NCBI RefSeq assembly: GCF_963677715.1
Contig: NZ_OY782495.1
Location: forward strand, 868,001 to 932,000
Source of the DNA: an uncultured Bacteroides sp.
Lineage (GTDB): Bacteria > Bacteroidota > Bacteroidia > Bacteroidales > Bacteroidaceae
DNA length: 64,000 bases
Direction of reading: 5' to 3'
In this document: piece by piece, positions 8,269 through 16,657 of the stretch
Numbering within the stretch: position 1 is the first letter of the stretch
How the letters are laid out: the number at the start of each line of letters is the position of its first letter
Notes under the pieces: generated by a model
The model's database searches: none
What the model was told of the DNA's origin: nothing
Seen by the model: the letters and a program-made list of their open reading frames with translations, nothing else
Position numbers and translations under genes: made by a program

Positions 8269-10842
8269 TTAAAAACCAATACCCAAGCCAAAAGAGAAAC
8301 GTCCACCGTCTTTTGACAGAAAATAGGAAAATTTACCGGTATAGCCTTTAAATAATGTCAGCCACCATCCTCCGCCATAGGAGGTATGCCATTTTCGGGA
8401 TTGTTCATCGGGATACCAAACCCGGCCATAATCAAATCCGGCAAATACACCGTACTGAAGTGGCGTAAAAGGATTTTTCAGATGTCCCAAATCGAGTCGG
8501 AGATCTGTATGCCCATAAAATGATTGCTTACCAATGAAACGATTGTTTCTAAACCCTCGAAGCTCAGTCGTTGCCGCCTGATAAAATTCATATTTATCGG
8601 AAAACAAAACTGTACCTTTTAGTTCTGTAGCCAGAGATATTCTATCGTTATAGGCTAAATCGAAAGATAGTTTCGATTTTAGATAAGGAATATTTCGTCC
8701 TAATTCACTTACATTGAATATCCAACCGGGCATCAATGAAAACTTAAGTGAGGGGATAATAGCTCCCGGTTTACAGTTTATCTCATACGCTAAATTGAAG
8801 CCCACAAACGTTTTAGTTTTAAAAATATCTTTGTTGCTATCATAGATTGTGTTTATAAATCGGTTTGTTGGCTGCTTGATATCGAATAATTCTAATTTTG
8901 ACTGAACAATGAACTTCTGCGTACTATCGAGTTCCCAATAAAAAGACGGTTGCACAGTATACTTAGCAATATTGACCCGATTATAATTCTTGTCTTTATC
9001 TTTGTTGCTAGCTGTTTGGTTTCCATATCCAAAAAAATTAAAGAAGTTATACGGCCTACCGATGAAAGCTTCGATATTAAAACTCTTTTTCTCATTATAT
9101 GTTGGAAAAAAGCCCTGATACATAAATCCATCGAGATAGCTATATCCCAACCTATACTGATAAGTATAAGGGGATCGTTTGAATCCATACATTGTGTTAG
9201 AAACATATGCCCCCAAATACAACCCTAAATCGGTATCATAAACACCCCATGGCGTAAACTTCAACGTTTGATACTTCAATTTTTGATAATCGTAAGCATG
9301 CACCTTTTCCACATCGGTTTTAATGATTTTAGCTCCCGCAAGCGAGTCATTCGTTCCTTCATGAGATTCGTAGTCATAAACTCTTATCCTCTTACCTTTT
9401 TTAATCTGATATGTATTTGTCCCCTTTCCACCAACCAATATAATATGGGTATGGTTCTTCGATTTATTGTCTACTTCAAATCCATCATTCCCGCCCAAAC
9501 CATATAACCAAATTTCTTTGGTATCCTTGTCATAGCTTTTATCAAAGACCAAACGATCCGATTCTTTATCATAAATTCGAACTTTGGTAGAGCGTTTATC
9601 TTTTTGATCTATTACAAATAAATCGTTTTTATTAGTACCTGTAATCACCGGAGTTTCTTGCAGTAAATTATAATACTTCTGAGCAACTCGATCAATAGTG
9701 TTTCTCCTCTTCTTTAGTTCTTTTTTTATCTTTTCGGTCTCTTTTAATCCATAAATTTCTTTAGGCAATAAGGTAAAAGCGTTATCTATCACCCTGTCGG
9801 TCAATAAATGTTTGATCTCTCGAGCTTGCTTAATCCACACATCACGACCGCTTTCGGCGGTAAGTGCCATATCCAATGGCAAACTAAAGGCATTCGCTTT
9901 TTTCAGATGTTTGTACTGACTTTCGTAATTTGTTATATTGCTGAGTCCGAACATCCCCAATATGCCTCTGAATAATAATCCGTCGACCTTTGTAAAGGCA
10001 TGGCTTCGATCAATTACCCAAGGTGTATAAACGAGACTATCATTACGAGATTCTCCATACCACTTACAGTTTTCTGCTGTTTCATTCCAATCTCCGATTA
10101 ATATATCTAAAAGACGCTCACGGATGTATTTGTCCTGATCCACAACAAAAGACTTATCTTCTTGTATTTTACTTAATAATTCTTCGGTTTCTATAAATTT
10201 AGAGCGAATAGTGAAGTTCTTCAGGTCGTATATAACAACCAACCGATCTTCGATACTTGTTCCATCGACAATTGTATCTGTTGCGGCTTTCTTCGGGATA
10301 TAATATATTTTAGGATTAAAAGAACTGACGTCAATATTATCGGCCAATTCATTGGCAACCAGAAATGCATAAGGGTGAGTAATAGTATAGGCATCTTCAA
10401 TAAATTTATCTAAATAAGTGTTTTTATATTCTTGCTTACTATATGTCTTTTGAAAAAAGTCCGATTCCATAAAAGTGGTAGATCCGCCAACAGGCATTAA
10501 TAAGTATTGATGTCCCGATTTATTCTCAAAAAACATAGCATGCAATCGCGGAAACTGACCGGCAAACATGAGTCCGCCATAGATAGAATGCAGCCTAGCG
10601 GCTTGAATGGTTATTGGCATAGAATATAAATCGCGATAATGTTTCCCCCATAAATAATTATAAAACTTACTGTGCTTACGTTCAGTCTGTGAGTAGATTG
10701 ACTTTCTTATTTTTCCTCCCGAATATAGAGGTATTGTATCGGCATTGCTATTGAGATCTTGACATTCATTTATTGCAAATGCTTCGGGAGACAAGATTAA
10801 ACTGATAAAAAACATAATACATAAATTTCTTAGATAGCCCAT
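8269..10842 (-). CDS. Outer-membrane beta-barrel protein with degenerate kinase-like region
   Basis: This 857-residue protein begins with a signal peptide ending near EAFA. The C-terminal part (about residues 520-857) is rich in alternating aromatic strands and ends GRFSFGLGIGF with a terminal Phe, as expected for a BamA/D15-type barrel. The middle region has RERLLDILIGDWN and PWVIDRSHAFTKVDGLL. In related Bacteroidetes proteins this stretch reads like GDWDRH and PRDRDQ, a HipA-like kinase signature that is degenerate here. Residues around 440-480 (GLGGNDGFEVDNKS, VGGKGTNTY) resemble short Gly/Asp calcium-binding-type repeats. It appears monocistronic. Function is unknown; the barrel prediction is firmer than the kinase-like comparison. 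Confidence 0.6.
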   Translation of the reverse strand: MGYLRNLCIMFFISLILSPEAFAINECQDLNSNADTIPLYSGGKIRKSIYSQTERKHSKFYNYLWGKHYRDLYSMPITIQAARLHSIYGGLMFAGQFPRLHAMFFENKSGHQYLLMPVGGSTTFMESDFFQKTYSKQEYKNTYLDKFIEDAYTITHPYAFLVANELADNIDVSSFNPKIYYIPKKAATDTIVDGTSIEDRLVVIYDLKNFTIRSKFIETEELLSKIQEDKSFVVDQDKYIRERLLDILIGDWNETAENCKWYGESRNDSLVYTPWVIDRSHAFTKVDGLLFRGILGMFGLSNITNYESQYKHLKKANAFSLPLDMALTAESGRDVWIKQAREIKHLLTDRVIDNAFTLLPKEIYGLKETEKIKKELKKRRNTIDRVAQKYYNLLQETPVITGTNKNDLFVIDQKDKRSTKVRIYDKESDRLVFDKSYDKDTKEIWLYGLGGNDGFEVDNKSKNHTHIILVGGKGTNTYQIKKGKRIRVYDYESHEGTNDSLAGAKIIKTDVEKVHAYDYQKLKYQTLKFTPWGVYDTDLGLYLGAYVSNTMYGFKRSPYTYQYRLGYSYLDGFMYQGFFPTYNEKKSFNIEAFIGRPYNFFNFFGYGNQTASNKDKDKNYNRVNIAKYTVQPSFYWELDSTQKFIVQSKLELFDIKQPTNRFINTIYDSNKDIFKTKTFVGFNLAYEINCKPGAIIPSLKFSLMPGWIFNVSELGRNIPYLKSKLSFDLAYNDRISLATELKGTVLFSDKYEFYQAATTELRGFRNNRFIGKQSFYGHTDLRLDLGHLKNPFTPLQYGVFAGFDYGRVWYPDEQSRKWHTSYGGGWWLTLFKGYTGKFSYFLSKDGGRFSFGLGIGF

Positions 10843-11038
10843 AACTGTAAATGCATTATATTTTTAAAGATGAAGAATATATTCATCATCAATTGTAGGT
10901 TATAACAAGTTGAAGTCACATATAGTTTCATCTTATAACGTAATTCACCGGCCATTGATTCCTACCTGATTCGCATTTCTAACAATTTTCTAATTTTATT
11001 ATAATTGATTTCTAACTACAAGAAGGTACATACCCCCT

Positions 11039-11046
11039 TATCTTTG
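11039..11046 (+). promoter_or_regulatory. Bacteroides -7 box for the small exported protein gene
   Basis: TATCTTTG, a perfect TAnnTTTG match, lies 61 bp upstream of the ATG at 11107 in a 264-base gap that otherwise holds nothing recognisable. It implies a leader of about 54 bases. Confidence 0.6.
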
Positions 11047-11106
11047 TTGTGTCGAAAGACAATAAAAACCAAATTGATATATTAATTCACTAAAAAACTT
11101 ACGATT

Positions 11107-11316
11107 ATGAAAAAGATTGTTTTTGCAGCTGCTATGGTAGCAATGATGTGTGTAGGAAACGCAGTATACGCTCAGGCTAAAAAAGCTGAACCGGCTAAGA
11201 CTGAACAAACCGCAACAAAGAAGGCTGAAGCTAAAACAGCTAAGAAGAAAGTTGTTAAAGCAAACAAGGCAGCAAAAGCTGAAGCTAAAACAGCTAAGAA
11301 ATGTAGCGCTAAATAA
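11107..11316 (+). CDS. Small exported Ala/Lys-rich protein
   Basis: This 69-residue protein has a classical signal peptide (residues 1-22, ending VYAQA). The mature part is almost entirely Ala, Lys, Glu and Thr, with the unit AEAKTAKK occurring twice, and it ends with a single Cys near the C terminus. It would be a strongly basic, probably disordered periplasmic or surface peptide of about 47 residues. Being real rather than a shadow is supported by its own -7 box (11039-11046), a signal sequence and a strong terminator right after the stop. No function is known to me; a histone-H1-like or envelope-binding role would be speculation. Confidence 0.75.
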   Translation: MKKIVFAAAMVAMMCVGNAVYAQAKKAEPAKTEQTATKKAEAKTAKKKVVKANKAAKAEAKTAKKCSAK

Positions 11317-11336
11317 GAGATTTCCTGTTTTGAAAG

Positions 11337-11375
11337 AAAAAGGGGCTTTCCTGTGACGGAAAAGCCTCTTTTTTG
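11337..11375 (+). terminator. Intrinsic terminator of the small exported protein gene
   Basis: AAAAAGGGGCTTTCC and GGAAAAGCCTCTTTTTT form a long GC-cored hairpin followed by T residues, 20 bp after the stop codon. Confidence 0.85.
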
Positions 11376-11677
11376 TTTTAAGGTAGTGGTACATTTAACC
11401 ACTTACGAATCGAAAAAACAACTATCTTTATGGCATTATATAATCAACATTCAACTGACGTTTAGTTTAACTTTGCTCAGCATGATTTTTTTATATTTTG
11501 ATGATTTATTAGACAAAAGCCACTACTTTCTGTGGAAAGACAAGAGAAATGAATATCCGCTTTTGATAGAGAATAAACGTTTTTGGATGTTTTTTAGACT
11601 ATTTCTTTAATATTTATTCATAATATTGCACCATTAATAGAGCTTGTGCACATATATAATCGGATAATGTTTCAACC
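11376..11677 (+). other. Noncoding upstream region of the HTCS regulator gene
   Basis: About 300 AT-rich bases lie before the HTCS start. A weak -7-like TAATATTG occurs at 11621-11628, one mismatch from TAnnTTTG. No convincing gene is present; the open frame across 11353-11610 starts inside the preceding terminator and has low-complexity hydrophobic content. Confidence 0.4.
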
Positions 11678-14600
11678 ATGACTAGATACATTCTTTTTCT
11701 TCTTCTTTGTTTCACGCAATATGCAATTTCACTTGCAATGCCTTTTCGGCATATAAATGTAAAGGAAGGTTTGAGCAGTAGGCAGGTTTTTCAGATAAAT
11801 AAAGATTCCGCCGGATTTATTTGGGCTTATACTTCTATAGGAGTGGATCGTTTTGACGGGAGTGAGATAAAACATTATAGATTGGATTCTATGATTCAGT
11901 CAAGAGACCATGTTTTATCCTCGACTATAATGACTTGTGATAAGAAAGGTAATATATGGATTGCATTTAAGAACGGTAAAATATATGCTTACGACAAGAG
12001 AACTGATTCTTTCCCTTTAAAGATAGACCTTTCTCATTTTTTTTCTGCTCCCGTTTTAAATAATATTTTGTTCGATAAAGATAATCATCTCTGGCTGTGT
12101 ATGTCAACCGGTATTTATTATTGGAATTTTGAAAGCCGTAAATTGTCTTTGGCCGGGTTGAAGAATATATGTGTTAATTGTATAATTCAAACGGAAAAGG
12201 GAACATTCTATGCGGGCACAACCGAGCATGTATATCAATTAAAAAAGGCCGTTAATCATTTTAAATTTTCTGACGCTAGGCTGGTTCGTTCGATAAATGC
12301 CCGTATACAATTGCTATATGCTTGCGGCGAAAAAATATACATTGGAACTTTCTCTAACGGAGTATTTGTTTTTAATTATTCGACAGGAAAAACAAAGTCT
12401 CTTGATGATTTTATTCCTAATATTCCTATTCGATCTTTTGCTAAAATGAAAAACAATACAATCCTTATTGGAGCCGATGGTGCAGGTGTTTTTCAAATAG
12501 ACATGGCGAATGAGCGACTTATTACTCACTTAGTAACAGACGAGGACGACCCAAAAAGTTTAAGTGGAAATACTGTCTCCGACATTTGTGTAGATGAGTA
12601 TAATGGTATATGGATTAGTTCTTCTACAAATGGCATAAGTTATTGGGAGCCTGATACGCCCGACGTGAAAAGAATAGAACACGAGCAGGATAATCCGAAT
12701 TCTTTGATTTCTGATCATGTCAATGCTATTATTCAAGATTCAGATGGGGATTATTGGTATGGAACAAACAATGGGGTTAGTTTTTATGATACAAAAAAAC
12801 ATGAATGGAAGCATTTTTTAAACGTCAAGGGAGATAAATATGGATATTCGCCGGTTGTGCTTGCTCTTTGTGAAGATTATAGAGGTAATATTTGGGTTGG
12901 TGGTTATGGCATAGGGCTATATTCTATCAACAAAAGATCAGGCGAGATCAAAAAAATGCCTAAAAAATTAAAACACTCAGGGGGAGGAATATCGACGAAT
13001 TATATTTATTCCATTTATGCCGAGGGTGATAACATATGGATGGGGGGAATTGAAGGTGCATTTACTTGCTATAATTCTCACACAAACACGTATTCTTATT
13101 ACCCTATAGATTGTGTGGGTGATATAAAAAAATGGAACAAAGATTCTTTATTAATAGCTGGTTGTGATGGATTGGCGTTTTTTAATAAATCGACAGGAAA
13201 AGCTGTTTGGTATAAAAACTTTGGAGATATATCTTTGCACTATCCTATTCGATGTCTATTACATGCGTCTTCCGGCGATATCTGGCTTGCAACGGATGGT
13301 GAAGGCCTTGTTCAATTTAATCCAATAAATAAGCAAGCACGTGCCTACACAATCAATGATGGTTTGGCTTCTAATTCTATCAATAGTATTATAGAAGATA
13401 ATGTAGGACATATTTGGTTCAATACAGAAAAAGAACTTTATTGTTTGGATCCGTCTAAGGGCATTATCATTAATGCAAATGATTTTTTGAGTATAAGCTG
13501 GGGATATTATAATCCCGGTGCAGCACTTAAACTTCGAAATGGAAATTTAACTTTTGGAACGGCTGAAGGAGCAATCATGTTTTCTCCTTCATTTAGTCTT
13601 CAACAAAATAGAACAGTTAACCTGATTTTTACTAATTTTAAATTGTTCTACCAATCGGTAAAAGTCGGTGCAAAAGGTTCTATATTGAAAGCCAATATTG
13701 ATCAAACCCAAAAGATTAAATTAAAATCCGAGCAAAATTCGTTCTCTATCTCTTTTTCCGCAATAAACCTAGTGTCTCCATATAAAGTTAGGTATGAATA
13801 TTTATTAGAAAAATACCAGAAAAAATGGACACAGACAAATTCGGTTCAAAGTGTAAATTATATGGACCTACCACCCGGAAAATACATTTTTAGAGTAAAG
13901 GCCTTTGATAAATATACCCAGCAGAAGCTAGGAGAACGCTGTCTGGAAATTATAATTAGTCCGCCTTTTTGGCTTTCCTGGTGGGCCTTCTTTATTTATT
14001 TTGTTATCATTTCTGCTTTTGTGTTTTTATTTGTACAGGCTAAACGCCATCAAATTAGCGAAAACAGAATTAAAGATAAAATACGTTTATTCATTGGCTT
14101 TGCACACGATATCCGCACCCCTGTTACTTTAATAAAGGCTCCTTTAAGTGAGCTTGACGGGAAAGAGGATATACCCGAAAAATACAAGAAAAACATATCT
14201 GTAGCGGTTAAGAATGTAGATAAGCTATTTGAAATGCTGACTCAGCTATTAAATCTTCAAAAAGTAGAGACCCATCAGGAGGGCCTTGATATTACATTGA
14301 ATGATATAGGTGAATATTTACGTGATAAAATATCAGAGTTTCGTATAGCAGCCAGGCATAAAGGATTGGATATAGTGTTGCAGATTGAGCCAAATATGTT
14401 TGAAGTTTGGTTTGATAAAAATAAGATGGATCATATCATGGATAATCTACTTTCCAACGCATTGAAGTATACTGAAAAAGGATTTATTTGTGTTGCGGTT
14501 AAAAAGTCGAGGAAAACATGGTCGATTGAAGTGAAGGATACCGGAGTAGGAATTCCTAAAGGAGAGCAGAATAATATTTTTCATGAATATTACAGAGCTA

Positions 14601-15565
14601 AAAATGCGATTAATTCTGTTGAGGAAGGAATCGGGATCGGGCTAATGATTACCCGTAGGATAGTACGCCAGCATCGTGGGAAAATTTCATTTAGCAGTGT
14701 TGAAAATGGAGGGACAACATTTGTTGTTACACTTCCTTTGAAAATCAATTCAAATTTAATAGCAAAAACAGAAAACAACATGGAGCTCTTATCAACAGAT
14801 GCTTCTCAAGAAACTCCTGTTAATAAGAATATACTATTATTGGCAGAGGATGATAAGGACATGCGCGAATATTTAACAAGTAGCTTGGCATCCGAATATC
14901 AGGTTATCAGTGTTGATGATGGTGGAAAAGCCTTGGAGAAAGCAAGGGAAATCAATCCGGATATCATTATCTCCGACATTATGATGCCAATATTGCAAGG
15001 TGATGAATTATGCCGGATTTTGAAATCCTCCGTGGAAACCAGTCATATTCCCATTATATTACTGACTGCCCTTTCTGAAAGAGAAAACATAATTTTGGGT
15101 CTAGAATCAGGTGCAAATGATTATATCATTAAACCTTTTGACTTATCTGTTCTCAAAGTTCGTTTACGGAATATTCTTCAGAGCAGGCAGCATCTTCGGG
15201 AAATGGTCTTTTCCTTGAATACAACCTTGGGTGAAGAAAATTACACGACTCAACTGGATAAAGAATTCTTAGATAAAGCAATGGAAATTATGAATGCAGA
15301 ATTGGCAAATCCTGATTTCTCAATTAATGATTTTTGCAGGATGATAGGAATGAGTCGCACTTCTGTTTATAATAAGATAAAGACGCTGACCGGACAGGGA
15401 CCGAATGATTATATTCGCATTATTCGTTTGAATAAATCTAAAGAACTGTTACTCTCCCATCGGTTTCCTGTCGCCGAAGTCTCTTCTATGGTAGGATTTT
15501 CTGATCCGAAATACTTCAGCACTTGCTTTAAAAAACAGTTTAAAATAAGCCCGAGTAAAATTTAG
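11678..15565 (+). CDS. Hybrid two-component system regulator (HTCS) of PUL 1
   Basis: This 1295-residue sensor and transcription factor is one chain. It has a signal peptide (1-20), a periplasmic propeller of two-component regulator (Reg_prop) repeats (about 25-640; repeated forms such as GNIWVGGYG and GDIWLATDGEG), a Y_Y_Y domain (about 700-760) and a membrane segment (about 765-790). A histidine kinase follows (H810 in FAHDIRTPVTLI; N box NLLSNALKYT; G box DTGVGIP), then a receiver (acceptor D1100 in SDIMMP, Lys in IIKPFD) and a C-terminal AraC-type HTH. All phosphorelay residues are present. It lies directly upstream of the ROK, GH18-ThuA and SusCD genes, so it should sense a glycan fragment and activate this locus. 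Confidence 0.93.
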   Translation: MTRYILFLLLCFTQYAISLAMPFRHINVKEGLSSRQVFQINKDSAGFIWAYTSIGVDRFDGSEIKHYRLDSMIQSRDHVLSSTIMTCDKKGNIWIAFKNGKIYAYDKRTDSFPLKIDLSHFFSAPVLNNILFDKDNHLWLCMSTGIYYWNFESRKLSLAGLKNICVNCIIQTEKGTFYAGTTEHVYQLKKAVNHFKFSDARLVRSINARIQLLYACGEKIYIGTFSNGVFVFNYSTGKTKSLDDFIPNIPIRSFAKMKNNTILIGADGAGVFQIDMANERLITHLVTDEDDPKSLSGNTVSDICVDEYNGIWISSSTNGISYWEPDTPDVKRIEHEQDNPNSLISDHVNAIIQDSDGDYWYGTNNGVSFYDTKKHEWKHFLNVKGDKYGYSPVVLALCEDYRGNIWVGGYGIGLYSINKRSGEIKKMPKKLKHSGGGISTNYIYSIYAEGDNIWMGGIEGAFTCYNSHTNTYSYYPIDCVGDIKKWNKDSLLIAGCDGLAFFNKSTGKAVWYKNFGDISLHYPIRCLLHASSGDIWLATDGEGLVQFNPINKQARAYTINDGLASNSINSIIEDNVGHIWFNTEKELYCLDPSKGIIINANDFLSISWGYYNPGAALKLRNGNLTFGTAEGAIMFSPSFSLQQNRTVNLIFTNFKLFYQSVKVGAKGSILKANIDQTQKIKLKSEQNSFSISFSAINLVSPYKVRYEYLLEKYQKKWTQTNSVQSVNYMDLPPGKYIFRVKAFDKYTQQKLGERCLEIIISPPFWLSWWAFFIYFVIISAFVFLFVQAKRHQISENRIKDKIRLFIGFAHDIRTPVTLIKAPLSELDGKEDIPEKYKKNISVAVKNVDKLFEMLTQLLNLQKVETHQEGLDITLNDIGEYLRDKISEFRIAARHKGLDIVLQIEPNMFEVWFDKNKMDHIMDNLLSNALKYTEKGFICVAVKKSRKTWSIEVKDTGVGIPKGEQNNIFHEYYRAKNAINSVEEGIGIGLMITRRIVRQHRGKISFSSVENGGTTFVVTLPLKINSNLIAKTENNMELLSTDASQETPVNKNILLLAEDDKDMREYLTSSLASEYQVISVDDGGKALEKAREINPDIIISDIMMPILQGDELCRILKSSVETSHIPIILLTALSERENIILGLESGANDYIIKPFDLSVLKVRLRNILQSRQHLREMVFSLNTTLGEENYTTQLDKEFLDKAMEIMNAELANPDFSINDFCRMIGMSRTSVYNKIKTLTGQGPNDYIRIIRLNKSKELLLSHRFPVAEVSSMVGFSDPKYFSTCFKKQFKISPSKI

Positions 15566-15575
15566 GGTAAAAAAA

Positions 15576-15617
15576 CACTTTTTGTAGTAATATGGACAGT
15601 AACTCAACCTTTTTTGT
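15576..15617 (+). promoter_or_regulatory. Possible HTCS binding repeats upstream of the ROK gene
   Basis: CACTTTTTGT (15576-15585) and CAACCTTTTTTGT (15605-15617) are related direct repeats with ends 32 bp apart, about three helical turns. The same core occurs twice in the susC upstream region at 26019-26051. Both sets flank genes expected to be controlled by the HTCS. Confidence 0.3.
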
Positions 15618-15694
15618 CAAAGAATGAACATCGATTCCTTTAATAGTATGTAATATTGTAAAATAAATAATAACAATACAAAAAAAATTGAGAG

Positions 15695-16636
15695 ATGGAG
15701 ACTTATTTAGGTATTGACTTAGGTGGTACGAAGTTATTAATAGGTGAGATTGACAGTTATGGCAACATTCTAAGATATAAGAAGTACAACTCTGGATATT
15801 TTAATCAACAAGCAGCTTTGGAAATTATAAAATCATCTCTTGATGATTATATATCTACTGTTGGTTGGTGCGATCAAAAGCCAATAGGTATGGGAGTCGG
15901 TTTGATTGGACGGGTTGACCCCAATAAAGGAATTTGGCTACAAATTGATCCTAGTCGAACTCAACCGATTGCTTTAGCAAAAGAGTTATCCGAGATTTAT
16001 GGCATTCCGTGCAGAATAGACAATGATGTAAAAAGTGCAACAAGAGCAGAACGTGTTTGGGGATTTGGATTAATCTCTAAAAATTTTATATACATGAATG
16101 TCGGAACCGGCATTGCTGTGGGGTGTGTTGTTAATGGCAGGCAAATACGTGGAAGTCATTTTAATGCCGGAGAAGTGGGCCATGTTAAAGTCGGAGTAAA
16201 TGTTGGGATAAAATGCACCTGCGGAAGGACTGACTGTGTAGAAGCGATTGCCTCTGGTATTGGTTTTGACCGTTGTGCGAGACTTCTTAGCAATCAATAT
16301 GAAACAAATTTGCATATCCCTGAAGATAAAGGAGAAAGAGTTTTAATCAGTGAAATTTTTTCTCTAAGTAGAAAAGGAGATCCTCTGTGTGTGAAACTGG
16401 TTGGAAATGCATCGGATGCGTTAGCCAATCTCATCATGAATTTGGTTAGAGTCACCGACCCGGATACAGTGGTATTAGGAGGTGGAATTGTCTCTGACGG
16501 ATACATTCATACGCTGATTCTTGAACAGTTGAATGCCACTACGATGCGTTTTGTTACTAATGGAGTCGTTCTAACTAAGTTGAATCCTGACTTCATAGGT
16601 TTGTTAGGTGCCGGAGCCGTAGCTATGAATATGTAA
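15695..16636 (+). CDS. ROK-family sugar kinase
   Basis: This 313-residue cytoplasmic protein has the ROK ATP-binding start YLGIDLGGTKLLIGEID, a central VGTGIAVG phosphate motif, and the ROK zinc-binding signature GEVGHVKVG followed by CTCGRTDCVEAIASG. VLGGGIVSDG near the end is the adenosine motif. There is no N-terminal HTH domain, so it is a kinase rather than a NagC/Xyl repressor. Located between the HTCS gene and the GH18-ThuA gene in PUL 1, it probably phosphorylates the released monosaccharide. Given the neighbours I infer N-acetylglucosamine, glucosamine or glucose; the sequence does not decide between them. Confidence 0.88.
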   Translation: METYLGIDLGGTKLLIGEIDSYGNILRYKKYNSGYFNQQAALEIIKSSLDDYISTVGWCDQKPIGMGVGLIGRVDPNKGIWLQIDPSRTQPIALAKELSEIYGIPCRIDNDVKSATRAERVWGFGLISKNFIYMNVGTGIAVGCVVNGRQIRGSHFNAGEVGHVKVGVNVGIKCTCGRTDCVEAIASGIGFDRCARLLSNQYETNLHIPEDKGERVLISEIFSLSRKGDPLCVKLVGNASDALANLIMNLVRVTDPDTVVLGGGIVSDGYIHTLILEQLNATTMRFVTNGVVLTKLNPDFIGLLGAGAVAMNM

Positions 16637-16657
16637 TATTTGCTAATATACTGTTTT

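Noticed and set aside
11353-11610. 85-residue plus-strand open frame
   Set aside because: It starts within the preceding terminator hairpin and has no supporting promoter or family pattern.
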